NCBI RefSeq assembly: GCF_904063055.1
Contig: NZ_CAJFCN010000013.1
Location: 92,322 to 156,321, forward strand
Direction: 5' to 3'
DNA: 64,000 bases
DNA from: Pseudomonas paracarnis
Lineage (GTDB): Bacteria; Pseudomonadota; Gammaproteobacteria; Pseudomonadales; Pseudomonadaceae
The number at the start of each line of letters is the position of its first letter. Positions within the stretch are counted from its first letter, which is position 1. This document shows positions 1-7,904 of the stretch, piece by piece. Under the pieces are notes generated by a model. It ran no database searches. It was not told the origin of the DNA and worked only from the letters and a program-made list of their open reading frames with translations. A program made the position numbers and the translations under genes.

Positions 1-2
1 TT

Positions 3-512
3 CCGATCCCGAGCATGGCGGCGAGCATCCTGCTGATCTGCTGGGGCCTGGTGGACCACCGCGGCATTCGTGCGCTGTTCCGGGTCAGCCGCGCCGAATT
101 TGTGGTGATGAGCCTGACCTGTGTCGCCACCTTGTTGCTGGAGCTGCAAACGGCGATCTATGCCGGGGTACTGGCGTCGCTGTTTTTCTATCTCAAGCGC
201 ACCTCGCAGCCACGGGTGCAACACTGGCGCGACGGTGAAGCGGATGTGTTGCGGGTGGGCGGCTCGATCTTTTTTGGCGCCAGCCATTACCTGCAAGTGC
301 GCCTGCAACGTCTGCAGGGTGAGCGGGTGGTGATCGAGGCGCAGCAGATCAACTTTATCGACTATTCCGGGGTGGAGATGCTGCACCAGGAGGCGCGGCG
401 ATTGGCGGGGTTGGGCCGTAGCTTGACGTTGCGTGGGGCCAGGCCGCAGGTGGTCGAGGAATTGATGAAGCTGGAGGGGCCGGATAACTGCCCCCTCCAT
501 TTCGAAGATTAA
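3..512 (+). CDS. SulP-family anion transporter, C-terminal part (STAS domain); 5' end outside window
   Basis: The reading frame is open from the first bases, so this is the tail of a longer gene. The visible 169 or so residues begin in the last membrane helices of a SulP (SLC26-type) sulfate/anion transporter: a hydrophobic stretch near residues 30-65 (VVMSLTCVATLLLEL...) is followed by a cytoplasmic STAS domain, with the typical FIDYSGVEML segment (the loop that holds a phosphorylatable Ser in related anti-sigma-antagonist domains). Inner-membrane location and anion transport are inferred from the family; the substrate cannot be told from this part. The gene ends just before a REPIN element. 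Confidence 0.85.
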   Translation, partial: PIPSMAASILLICWGLVDHRGIRALFRVSRAEFVVMSLTCVATLLLELQTAIYAGVLASLFFYLKRTSQPRVQHWRDGEADVLRVGGSIFFGASHYLQVRLQRLQGERVVIEAQQINFIDYSGVEMLHQEARRLAGLGRSLTLRGARPQVVEELMKLEGPDNCPLHFED

Positions 513-523
513 ACCCGATCAAC

Positions 524-612
524 TGTGGGAGCTGGCTTGCCTGCGATAGCGGTGGATCAGCCAGCACATGGGTAACTGACCTATTGCTATCGCAGGCAAG
601 CCAGCTCCCACA
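524..612. repeat. REPIN (paired inverted REP sequences, GTGGGAGCTGGC type)
   Basis: Two 27-base arms in inverted orientation, beginning TGTGGGAGCTGGCTTGCCTG and ending with its complement, enclose about 35 unrelated bases. The same arms recur at 11064-11150 and 49114-49202, and a relative with GCGGGCTTGCC at 10636-10701. This is the REP-doublet (REPIN) organisation known from the P. fluorescens group, where a single-copy RAYT transposase elsewhere in the genome mobilises them. It lies between the convergent SulP gene and aroE, so it may also act as a hairpin at both transcript ends. Confidence 0.9.
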
Positions 613-640
613 TTAAGTGTGCCCACATCAGCGTGTGGGA

Positions 641-1459
641 TCAGGCCAATTGCCGGCGCAGTTCGGCCAGTACGGGGCCCGAATCCGGACGCACGCCGCG
701 CCACAGCAAGAAGGCTTCCGCCGCTTGCTCCACCAGCATGCCCAGGCCATCCATCGCCACCGCCGCGCCTTGCTCGCTCGCCCAGCGGCAGAATGCAGTG
801 GGTTCCTTGGCGTACATCATGTCGTAGCAGAAGGTCTTGCCCGGCTCGATCAGACTGCCGGCAATCGGCGGTACATCGCCTGACAGGCTGGCCGACGTGG
901 CATTGATGATCACGTCCACCGGCTCACGCAACCAGTCGAAACCACTGGCAGACACCGGGCCCAGGTCATCGAACAGCTCAGCCAGCCGCTCGGCCTTTTC
1001 CACGGTGCGGTTGGCGATGATCAACGACGAGGGTTGCTGCGCCAGCAACGGCTCCAGCGCACCGCGTACCGCACCACCGGCGCCCAACAACAGAATGCGT
1101 TTGCCTTGCAGGCTCAGCCCGGCGTTGACCGTCAAGTCGCGCACCAGGCCCGCGCCGTCGGTGTTGTCGCCCAACAACGTGCCGTCAGCCAGTTTGCTCA
1201 AGGTGTTCACGGCGCCGGCGCGCTGGGCACGTTCGGTCAGGGTATTGGCCAAGCGATAGGCCTCTTCCTTGAACGGCACGGTCACGTTGGCGCCACGGCC
1301 CTGTTGGAAAAACTCACGGGCACAGGCGGTGAAGTCCTCCAACGGCGCGAGCATCGTGCTGTAGTCCAGTTGCTCGCCGGTCTGGGCGGCGAACAGACGA
1401 TGAATCAGCGGCGACTTGCTATGGCCGATGGGGTTGCCGAACACCACATAACGGTCCAT
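641..1459 (-). CDS. aroE: Shikimate dehydrogenase (NADP+)
   Basis: 272 residues. It reduces 3-dehydroshikimate to shikimate with NADPH, step four of the cytoplasmic shikimate pathway to chorismate. The N-terminal substrate-binding part shows GNPIGHSKSP (shikimate-contacting Ser residues) near residues 9-18, the catalytic Lys is in NVTVPFKEEA, and the cofactor-binding core has GAGGAVRGAL followed by NRTVEKA. The ATG at 1459 shares one base with the hemF stop (TGATG), which fixes the start; a GTG one codon upstream is possible. hemF and aroE are therefore translationally coupled, as usual in pseudomonads. Length and motifs are normal. Confidence 0.97.
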   Translation of the reverse strand: MDRYVVFGNPIGHSKSPLIHRLFAAQTGEQLDYSTMLAPLEDFTACAREFFQQGRGANVTVPFKEEAYRLANTLTERAQRAGAVNTLSKLADGTLLGDNTDGAGLVRDLTVNAGLSLQGKRILLLGAGGAVRGALEPLLAQQPSSLIIANRTVEKAERLAELFDDLGPVSASGFDWLREPVDVIINATSASLSGDVPPIAGSLIEPGKTFCYDMMYAKEPTAFCRWASEQGAAVAMDGLGMLVEQAAEAFLLWRGVRPDSGPVLAELRRQLA

Positions 1460-2391
1460 CACACCGCCGCCTTGGGCGCGGCAACGCCGAGCCAGTCACG
1501 GTCTTGCAGGAAGTAGTCGGTGAGGCGCGCCTCTTCGCTGCCGGCTTCGGCCTTCCAGTCGTAGCTCCAGCGTACCTGAGGTGGCAGCGACATCAGGATC
1601 GACTCCGTACGCCCGCCCGATTGCAGGCCGAACAGGGTGCCACGGTCATAGACCAGGTTGAACTCAACGTAGCGGCCCCGGCGGAACTCCTGGAACTGGC
1701 GTTGTTGCTCGGTGTACGCCATGGCCTTGCGACGCTGCACAATCGGCAGATAGGCATCGATGTAGGCATCGCCGATGGCGCGGATGAAGGCGAAGCAGGT
1801 GTCAAAGCCCCACTCGTTCAAGTCATCGAAGAACAGCCCACCGATGCCACGGGGCTCGTTGCGGTGCTTGATGTGGAAGTAGGTGTCACACCAGGCCTTG
1901 TAGCGGGAGTACACGTCCGGGCCAAACGGTGCACAGGCCTGCTCGGCCACGCGGTGCCAGTGAATGCAGTCTTCTTCATTGCCGTAATACGGGGTGAGAT
2001 CGAAGCCACCACCGAACCACCACACCGGTTCTTCACCTTCTTTTTCAGCGATGAAAAACCGCACATTGGCGTGGGAAGTCGGTACATGAGGGTTATGCGG
2101 ATGGATCACCAGCGACACACCCAGGGCCTCAAACCCACGGCCCGCCAGTTCAGGGCGATGGGCACTGGCAGACGGGGGCAGACCGCTGCCGAACACGTGG
2201 GAAAAGTTGACACCGCCTTTTTCGATCACCGAACCGTTTTCCATCACACGGGTACGACCGCCACCGCCGGCTGGCCGGGTCCAGGCGTCTTCGATAAAGC
2301 GAGTGTCCGTCTCGAAGGTTTCCAGGGCGCTGCAAATGCGGTCTTGCAGGTCAAGCAGGTAGGCTTTAACGGCCTCGGTGCGGGTAGTCAT
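1459..2391 (-). CDS. hemF: Oxygen-dependent coproporphyrinogen-III oxidase
   Basis: 310 residues, close to the family length. It carries out the O2-dependent oxidative decarboxylation of coproporphyrinogen III to protoporphyrinogen IX in haem synthesis. The family signature region FGGGFDLTPYYGNEEDCIHW and the later LPPQVRWSYDW segment are present. Upstream of the ATG a GGTGAT sequence can serve as the ribosome site. It is the first gene of a two-gene unit with aroE (one-base overlap). An anaerobic counterpart (hemN) is not in this window. Confidence 0.97.
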   Translation of the reverse strand: MTTRTEAVKAYLLDLQDRICSALETFETDTRFIEDAWTRPAGGGGRTRVMENGSVIEKGGVNFSHVFGSGLPPSASAHRPELAGRGFEALGVSLVIHPHNPHVPTSHANVRFFIAEKEGEEPVWWFGGGFDLTPYYGNEEDCIHWHRVAEQACAPFGPDVYSRYKAWCDTYFHIKHRNEPRGIGGLFFDDLNEWGFDTCFAFIRAIGDAYIDAYLPIVQRRKAMAYTEQQRQFQEFRRGRYVEFNLVYDRGTLFGLQSGGRTESILMSLPPQVRWSYDWKAEAGSEEARLTDYFLQDRDWLGVAAPKAAV

Positions 2392-2569
2392 GGCATCACC
2401 TTGAATCGGGCAAAGCTACGCGAGGCCCATGGGGCGTCGGCGGCAAATGGGCGCACAGGATACCACTGCGCCTACATGCCACTGCACTTAGGTGCGCAGC
2501 AGTTGACGAAGATCAAGCTTAGGAGTCCGATAGGGGGCTACGCAGATTCGAACCCAAGGAGAAGTGCAG

Positions 2570-3547
2570 ATGGCCAAACGTATCCAGTTCAGCGCCCATG
2601 GCGGCCCCGAAGTACTTGAATATGTGGACTACACGCCAGCGGAGCCTGGCCCACAGCAGGTTCGGGTGCGCAACGAAGCTATCGGCCTGAACTTCATCGA
2701 CACCTATTTCCGCAGTGGTCTCTACGCGCCGCCCGCCCTGCCATCGGGCCTGGGTGCGGAAGGCGCTGGCGTGGTGGACGCGGTGGGCAGTGAAGTCAGC
2801 CAATTCAAAGTTGGCGACCGCGTGGCCTACGGCAGCGGTCCGCTGGGTGCCTACAGCGAGCTGCATGTGTTGCCTGCCGCCAACCTGGTGCACCTACCGG
2901 ATGAGATCAGCTTTGAACAGGCCGCCGGTGCCATGCTCAAAGGCCTGACCGTGCAATACCTGTTGCGCCAGACCTATGAGCTCAAAGGCGGTGAAACCAT
3001 TTTGTTCCACGCCGCCGCCGGTGGCGTGGGTTCCCTGGCCTGCCAATGGGCCAAGGCCCTGGGCGTGAAGTTGATCGGTACGGTCAGCTCCCCGGAAAAA
3101 GCCGCTTTGGCCAAATCGCTGGGCGCCTGGGAAACCATCGACTACAGCAAGGAGGATGTCGCACAACGCGTACTGGAATTGACTGACGGCAAGAAGTGCC
3201 CGGTGGTATATGACGGCGTCGGCAAAGACACCTGGCTGACCTCGCTCGACAGCGTGTCACCGCGGGGCTTGTTGGTGAGCTTCGGCAATGCGTCGGGTGC
3301 AGTGGATGGGGTGAACCTGGGGATTCTGTCGGCGAAAGGATCGCTGTACGTGACCCGGCCTACTTTGGCGACCTACGCGAACAACCCGGCGAACTTGCAG
3401 GCGATGGCGGACGATCTGTTTTCGATGATCAAAAGTGGCAAGGTGCGCATTGATATCAACCAGCGCTACTCGCTGGCAGAGGCGGCCAAAGCGCAGACGG
3501 AGTTGTCGGGGCGGCGCACGACTGGATCGACCATCCTGCTGCCTTAA
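2570..3547 (+). CDS. qor: Zinc-free quinone oxidoreductase, NADPH-dependent (medium-chain dehydrogenase superfamily)
   Basis: 325 residues. It belongs to the quinone reductase branch of the MDR superfamily, which uses NADPH for one-electron reduction of quinones and lacks the catalytic zinc ligands of alcohol dehydrogenases. The N-terminal GroES-like part (GLNFIDTYFRSGLY) and the nucleotide-binding motif HAAAGGVGSLACQWAK (about residues 145-160) are clear. I chose the ATG at 2570 over a GTG two codons earlier because AAGGAG at 2556-2561 has better spacing to it and relatives start MAKRIQ. It is divergent from hemF with about 170 bases between, so each has its own promoter. Confidence 0.93.
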   Translation: MAKRIQFSAHGGPEVLEYVDYTPAEPGPQQVRVRNEAIGLNFIDTYFRSGLYAPPALPSGLGAEGAGVVDAVGSEVSQFKVGDRVAYGSGPLGAYSELHVLPAANLVHLPDEISFEQAAGAMLKGLTVQYLLRQTYELKGGETILFHAAAGGVGSLACQWAKALGVKLIGTVSSPEKAALAKSLGAWETIDYSKEDVAQRVLELTDGKKCPVVYDGVGKDTWLTSLDSVSPRGLLVSFGNASGAVDGVNLGILSAKGSLYVTRPTLATYANNPANLQAMADDLFSMIKSGKVRIDINQRYSLAEAAKAQTELSGRRTTGSTILLP

Positions 3548-3551
3548 GATC

Positions 3552-3649
3552 GTACCCACGCTCTGCGTGGGAATGCATACCGTGACGCTCTGCGTCACAA
3601 GCGGACGCAGAGCGTCCAATGCGGCGTTCCCACGCAGAGCGTGGGAACG
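3552..3649. repeat. Compound palindromic intergenic repeat (CCCACGCTCTGCGTGGG type)
   Basis: Four short hairpins in a row: CCCACGCTCTGCGTGGG, GTGACGCTCTGCGTCAC, GGACGCAGAGCGTCC and TTCCCACGCAGAGCGTGGGAA. The outer two are also inverted copies of each other, so the whole stretch can fold into one cruciform. The shared core ACGCTCTGCGT makes it a repeat family of its own, different from the REPINs. It lies between the convergent genes qor and tsaC, where it could serve as a two-way terminator. Confidence 0.85.
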
Positions 3650-3664
3650 AGCTGCACCTCGGTC

Positions 3665-4222
3665 TCAGGACGGGCGCACCACATCACCCGTCACCAGGTC
3701 CCGAATCAGGCTCGGGTTCTTGCGCCCACCCAAGGCGCCGCCCAACACCAGGTCCACTTGCCCGCGAAAATACTGCTCCACGCGAATCCGCGTGCGGGCT
3801 GCCGGGCGGCCCTGTGGGTTGGCCGAGGTGGAAATCAACGGGCCGACCTCGGCGCACAAATCTCTCACCAACGGATGATCACTGACCCGCAGCGCTACGG
3901 TGTCATGCACACCCGTGACCCATTCGGGCAGCAAGTCTTGATGGGGCACCAGCCAGGTATTCGGCCCTGGCCAGGTGCTGGCCATGCGTTCGATCCATGT
4001 GTCCGGGAAATCTTCAAACAGAAAGTCGAACTGACGAATATTGTCCGCCACCAGGATCAGGCCTTTGTCGACCGAGCGGTTCTTGATCGCCAGCAGCCGA
4101 TCCACTGCTTCTTCGTTCCACGGGTCGCAGCCCAGGCCCCAGACCGCTTCGGTCGGATAGGCGATCACCGCGCCTGCGCGAATTTCCCGTGCGGCTTCCA
4201 GCACACGCCACCTGTTGACCAT
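3665..4222 (-). CDS. tsaC: Threonylcarbamoyl-AMP synthase (YrdC/Sua5 family)
   Basis: 185 residues, the short (TsaC) form without the Sua5 C-terminal domain. It makes threonylcarbamoyl-AMP from threonine, bicarbonate and ATP, the first step of t6A37 modification in ANN-decoding tRNAs. YPTEAVWGLGCDP near residue 21 and the late LISTSANPQGRPA segment are family hallmarks. It lies downstream of dprA on the same strand, as in other pseudomonads, with a 73-base gap. Confidence 0.95.
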   Translation of the reverse strand: MVNRWRVLEAAREIRAGAVIAYPTEAVWGLGCDPWNEEAVDRLLAIKNRSVDKGLILVADNIRQFDFLFEDFPDTWIERMASTWPGPNTWLVPHQDLLPEWVTGVHDTVALRVSDHPLVRDLCAEVGPLISTSANPQGRPAARTRIRVEQYFRGQVDLVLGGALGGRKNPSLIRDLVTGDVVRPS

Positions 4223-4295
4223 TGTTTACTCTCCGGACTAAAGCTCTGGGCAGTTTACCGATCTTCGTTACAAAACCTAGCGCCAAAAACGTCCA

Positions 4296-5399
4296 CTACA
4301 AAAGCCGACACCGCGCCAGCCAGCGCCCGCTTTCGCAAATCACCTGGCCCTCCAACTCCAGCTCCGTCAGGGTGGCCAGCACTTGGGACAACGGCCGGCC
4401 GCTGGCAATCGCCAAGGCTTCGCTGCTATGCGGTGCCGCGTGCAGCAGCGCCACCAGCGGATGGGTCACGGGCACCGGCGCAGCAGGGGGCAACCGCTGC
4501 CAACCGCGCAGGCCTTCAAGAATGTGCTCGATGGTTTCCACCAGCACCGCGCCATCACGGATCAGTTGATGACAGCCCTTGGCGGCGGGGTGGTGGATGG
4601 AACCCGGAATCGCGTACACCTCACGCCCTTGCTCCGCCGCCAGGCGTGCGGTGATCAGCGAGCCGCTGGACATACTGGCCTCCACCACCAGCACGCCTAA
4701 CGACAACCCGCTGATAATCCGGTTGCGCCGTGGGAAATTACCGGCCTGGGGCGCGGTATCCAGCGGAAACTCGGAAACCACGGCGCTGCCTTGGGCGATC
4801 ATCGCCGCAGCAAGCTTGCGATGGCGCTGTGGATAAAAATTTTCCAGGCCAGTGCCAAGCACGCCGATGGTATGGCCGCCCACGTCCAATGCCGCCTGGT
4901 GCGCTGCGCCGTCAATGCCCACCGCCAGCCCACTGGTGATGACAAAACCGGCGCTCGCCAGGCTGCGGGAAAAGGCCGCTGCCGTGTCCATACCTGGGCG
5001 AGAGGCACGCCGGCTTCCGACCATGGCCAACTGTGGTTTTTCCAGAATACCGGGGTCGCCCGCCACGAATAACAACGGCGGCGCATCGTCGATCTGCGCG
5101 AGCAACGCCGGGTACTCTGGTTGGTCCCACATCAGCAAATGCTGGGCCGGGCGCGCCAGCCAGGCCAACGCCTCACTGGCACCGTCACGGACTTTGGGGC
5201 TACGTCGGGCCTCGGCACTGACGGCGGGCAAACCGAGGGAACGCCAGGCGCTGGCGGGAGCACTCAGGGCCTTGGAAGCGCAACCAAAGGCTTCGATCAA
5301 CACGTGAAAACGCTTGGGCCCCAGTTCTGGCAGCCTGTGCAAGCGTAGCCGGGCTTCCAGCTCTGCCGGGGAAATATCGCTACTGTTTATCGGATTCAT
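4296..5399 (-). CDS. dprA: DNA-processing protein DprA (Smf), natural-transformation RecA loader
   Basis: 367 residues. In transformable bacteria DprA binds incoming single-stranded DNA and loads RecA. The Rossmann-like core shows GSRRASRPG, SGLAVGIDGAAHQAAL and VVSEFPLDTAPQAGNFPRRN; an N-terminal helical segment precedes it, and a C-terminal winged-helix-like (DML1) segment (SEALAIASGRPLSQVLATL) follows. A perfect DnaA-box 9-mer falls inside the gene at 4828-4836. Neighbours tsaC and the 5463-6239 gene are the normal pseudomonad context. Competence itself is unproven from this window. Confidence 0.95.
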   Translation of the reverse strand: MNPINSSDISPAELEARLRLHRLPELGPKRFHVLIEAFGCASKALSAPASAWRSLGLPAVSAEARRSPKVRDGASEALAWLARPAQHLLMWDQPEYPALLAQIDDAPPLLFVAGDPGILEKPQLAMVGSRRASRPGMDTAAAFSRSLASAGFVITSGLAVGIDGAAHQAALDVGGHTIGVLGTGLENFYPQRHRKLAAAMIAQGSAVVSEFPLDTAPQAGNFPRRNRIISGLSLGVLVVEASMSSGSLITARLAAEQGREVYAIPGSIHHPAAKGCHQLIRDGAVLVETIEHILEGLRGWQRLPPAAPVPVTHPLVALLHAAPHSSEALAIASGRPLSQVLATLTELELEGQVICESGRWLARCRLL

Positions 5400-5462
5400 A
5401 TGATCATCCTTGACCGGAACAAGCTGTGGATAACTCTGTTGGTAACTTATTTAGCAGGCTAT

Positions 5463-6239
5463 TTATTGCGCTTGTTGAGCCGTCTCGAAACGGTCTTGCA
5501 CGGCCAACGACCTTGAAGCACTGAGCACCAGGGCATAGCTGAGCTTTTCGTAGGTGCGAAACACCAGCAGGGTGCCCGCTCGCTCATCCGGGAGCGGCGT
5601 GGGCGTACCGGTGAGGGCGTCTCGCACGGTGGCGCCAGCCTTGATCACCGTCAGCAGCTGGCCTTCCATCAGGCCATCGCGGCGGCCCTTGTTCAGGGTC
5701 ACAGCATCGAGCACGCCAATCTGCGTGACGCCCTTGGGGATGTCGATGATGTGCCCTGTAATCAAGGGTGCGGGTTTGCAGGGTTCCAGGCTAGCCAAAG
5801 CAACGGGAGGCTCGGCGCGCAACAAACGGTCACCCGGGCGAATTTCCTGGGTCACCCGTTGCACTGCCAAGGTGGTGAGGCTGTCGGCAAGCACAAAGCG
5901 CGCAGTGCCGATGTCGTCGGCATTGATGCCGAGTAATTCCTGGGTAACGGGGTCGGTGTAGGCCTTGCCCCGCCGAAAGATCCCGTAGCTGGGCTGGGCC
6001 GGGTCCAGATGCCCGCGCGCATGCACACGCTCGTCGTTGGCACCCAGCACGCGCCCGCCTTGAGCCGCAATAATATAAGGCGCGTTGTCCAGGTCGTGGG
6101 GGGAGTCAAAAATACGGTTGTGCAGTAAAAAATGCTGAATGGCCTGTTGCGCGGCCTGATCCAGACGCTCAGTGGGTTGCACAATCAATGCCGTGGCGAA
6201 CGGGGCCCACAGCAGCAAGACGAGTAGCGATTTCCTCAT
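5463..6239 (-). CDS. Secreted protein related to the dprA-linked LysM protein, but without a LysM domain
   Basis: 258 residues with an N-terminal signal peptide (MRKSLLVLLLWAPFATALI). From about residue 25 on it follows the C-terminal two thirds of the roughly 340-residue LysM protein that normally sits beside dprA in Pseudomonas (shared blocks NAPYIIA, YGIFRRGKAYTDPVTQELLG, GVTQIGVLDAVTLNKGRRDG, PDERAGTLLVFRTYEKLSYA). The usual GDTLWDIS-type LysM segment is missing: the signal peptide runs straight into the distal part. Function is unknown; relatives are presumed cell-envelope proteins binding peptidoglycan, and this one should lack that ability. The comparison is from memory. Confidence 0.75.
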   Translation of the reverse strand: MRKSLLVLLLWAPFATALIVQPTERLDQAAQQAIQHFLLHNRIFDSPHDLDNAPYIIAAQGGRVLGANDERVHARGHLDPAQPSYGIFRRGKAYTDPVTQELLGINADDIGTARFVLADSLTTLAVQRVTQEIRPGDRLLRAEPPVALASLEPCKPAPLITGHIIDIPKGVTQIGVLDAVTLNKGRRDGLMEGQLLTVIKAGATVRDALTGTPTPLPDERAGTLLVFRTYEKLSYALVLSASRSLAVQDRFETAQQAQ

Positions 6240-6374
6240 GGGGTGAATCTCCTTTATTATGTGCGTTCGCGTGAAATGCCATAGCCTTCGCGGCTTCCGA
6301 GCGTTTCACACCGGCCGTATGGGTCCATCCCACCGCCGATTTGTCTCTTCCTCACATGTGCAGCAATTACGCTT

Positions 6375-6881
6375 ATGGCTATTTTGAACATCCTCGAATT
6401 TCCCGACTCGCGCCTGCGCACGATCGCCAAGCCGGTGGCCGTAGTGGACGACAAGGTTCGTCAGTTGGTCGATGACATGTTTGAAACAATGTATGAAGCC
6501 CCGGGCATCGGCCTCGCCGCTACCCAGGTCAACGTGCACCTGCGTGTCGTGGTCATGGACCTGTCGGAAGATCGCAGCGAACCTCGGGTGTACATCAACC
6601 CTGAGTTCGAACCGCTGACCGAAGAGATGGGCGAATACCAGGAAGGCTGCCTGTCGGTGCCGGAGTTCTACGAAAACGTTGAACGCCCGCTGCGCGTGAA
6701 GATCAAGGCGCTGGACCGTGACGGCAAGCCGTTTGAGCTGATTGCCGAAGGTCTGTTGGCGGTGTGCATCCAGCATGAATGCGACCACCTCAACGGCAAA
6801 CTGTTTGTCGATTACCTGTCCACGCTCAAGCGGGACAGGATCAAGAAAAAGCTGGAAAAAAAGCATCGCCAGCAAGCTTGA
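6375..6881 (+). CDS. def: Peptide deformylase
   Basis: 168 residues. A metalloenzyme (usually Fe2+) that removes the N-formyl group from new proteins. All three motifs are present: GIGLAATQ (about residue 46), EGCLSVPEF (metal-binding Cys) and QHECDHLNGKLF (HExxH-type helix with two His ligands and catalytic Glu). It is divergent from the 5463-6239 gene and begins the def-fmt-rsmB-trkA group, functionally paired with fmt, which adds the formyl group that Def removes. A hairpin after def separates it from fmt. Confidence 0.98.
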   Translation: MAILNILEFPDSRLRTIAKPVAVVDDKVRQLVDDMFETMYEAPGIGLAATQVNVHLRVVVMDLSEDRSEPRVYINPEFEPLTEEMGEYQEGCLSVPEFYENVERPLRVKIKALDRDGKPFELIAEGLLAVCIQHECDHLNGKLFVDYLSTLKRDRIKKKLEKKHRQQA

Positions 6882-6893
6882 TGCCCTTCTTCC

Positions 6894-6920
6894 AAAGGCT
6901 TGCTGCGGCAAGCCTTTTTC
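6894..6920 (+). terminator. Hairpin terminator or attenuator between def and fmt
   Basis: AAAGGCTTGC and GCAAGCCTTT form a 10-base stem around a 4-base loop (TGCG), followed by T residues and TTCTTTT. It has the form of an intrinsic terminator yet lies inside the conserved def-fmt unit, so it may set the ratio of the two by partial read-through, or fmt may have its own promoter. Confidence 0.8.
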
Positions 6921-6950
6921 TTTTGTGACTGTTTTTAACCGAGAACTCCC

Positions 6951-7904
6951 ATGACCGAGCCATTGCGCATTGTTTTTGCCGGCACTCCTGAATTTGCCGC
7001 CGAACACCTCAAGGCGCTGCTTGCCAGCCCTTATGACATCGTCGCGGTGTACACCCAGCCGGATCGCCCGGCCGGTCGCGGGCAAAAACTGATGCCGAGC
7101 CCGGTCAAGCAATTAGCACTGGAGCACAACATTCCGGTGCTGCAACCGCCGACCCTGCGTAACGCCGACGCCCAGGCCGAACTGGCCGCGCTGAAGCCGG
7201 ACCTGCTGGTGGTGGTGGCTTACGGTTTGATCCTGCCTCAGGCTGTGCTGGATATACCGCGCCTGGGTTGCATCAACAGTCATGCTTCACTGCTGCCCCG
7301 CTGGCGCGGTGCGGCGCCCATTCAACGTGCCGTTGAAGCAGGCGACAGCGAGAGCGGCGTGACCGTGATGCGCATGGAAGCCGGCCTGGATACCGGGCCG
7401 ATGCTGCTCAAAGTCACCACACCGATCACCGCCCAAGACACCGGCGGCAGCCTGCACGACCGCCTCGCTGAACTGGGGCCGCCCGCCGTGATCCAGGCCA
7501 TCGCCGGCCTGGCTGCCGGCACACTGGAAGGCGAGGTACAGGACGACAGCCTGGCCACCTACGCGCACAAATTGAACAAAGACGAAGCACGCATCGACTG
7601 GAGCCGCCCAGCCGTGGAGCTTGAGCGCCTGGTACGTGCCTTCAACCCGTGGCCGATCTGCCACAGCACTCTGAACGGCGAGGCTTTGAAAGTGTTGGCC
7701 GCGACCCTGGCCGATGGTGCAGGCGCTCCCGGCGAGATCATCGGCGCCAGCAAAGACGGCCTGTTGGTGGCTTGCGGTGAACAGGCGCTGTGCCTGACGC
7801 GTCTGCAATTGCCCGGCGGCAAGGCGCTGAACTTCAGTGATTTGTTCAACAGTCGTCGTGAGAAATTCGCCCTGGGCACCACGCTTGGAGTGGTCACTCA
7901 ATGA
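6951..7904 (+). CDS. fmt: Methionyl-tRNA formyltransferase
   Basis: 317 residues. It transfers the formyl group of 10-formyl-tetrahydrofolate to Met-tRNAfMet for initiation. The catalytic region CINSHASLLPRWRGAAPIQ (Asn and His of the N-H-D triad, near residues 106-123) is intact, and the C-terminal tRNA-binding domain begins around residue 205. It starts 31 bases after the hairpin and ends in a 4-base ATGA overlap with rsmB, pointing to coupled translation. Confidence 0.98.
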   Translation: MTEPLRIVFAGTPEFAAEHLKALLASPYDIVAVYTQPDRPAGRGQKLMPSPVKQLALEHNIPVLQPPTLRNADAQAELAALKPDLLVVVAYGLILPQAVLDIPRLGCINSHASLLPRWRGAAPIQRAVEAGDSESGVTVMRMEAGLDTGPMLLKVTTPITAQDTGGSLHDRLAELGPPAVIQAIAGLAAGTLEGEVQDDSLATYAHKLNKDEARIDWSRPAVELERLVRAFNPWPICHSTLNGEALKVLAATLADGAGAPGEIIGASKDGLLVACGEQALCLTRLQLPGGKALNFSDLFNSRREKFALGTTLGVVTQ

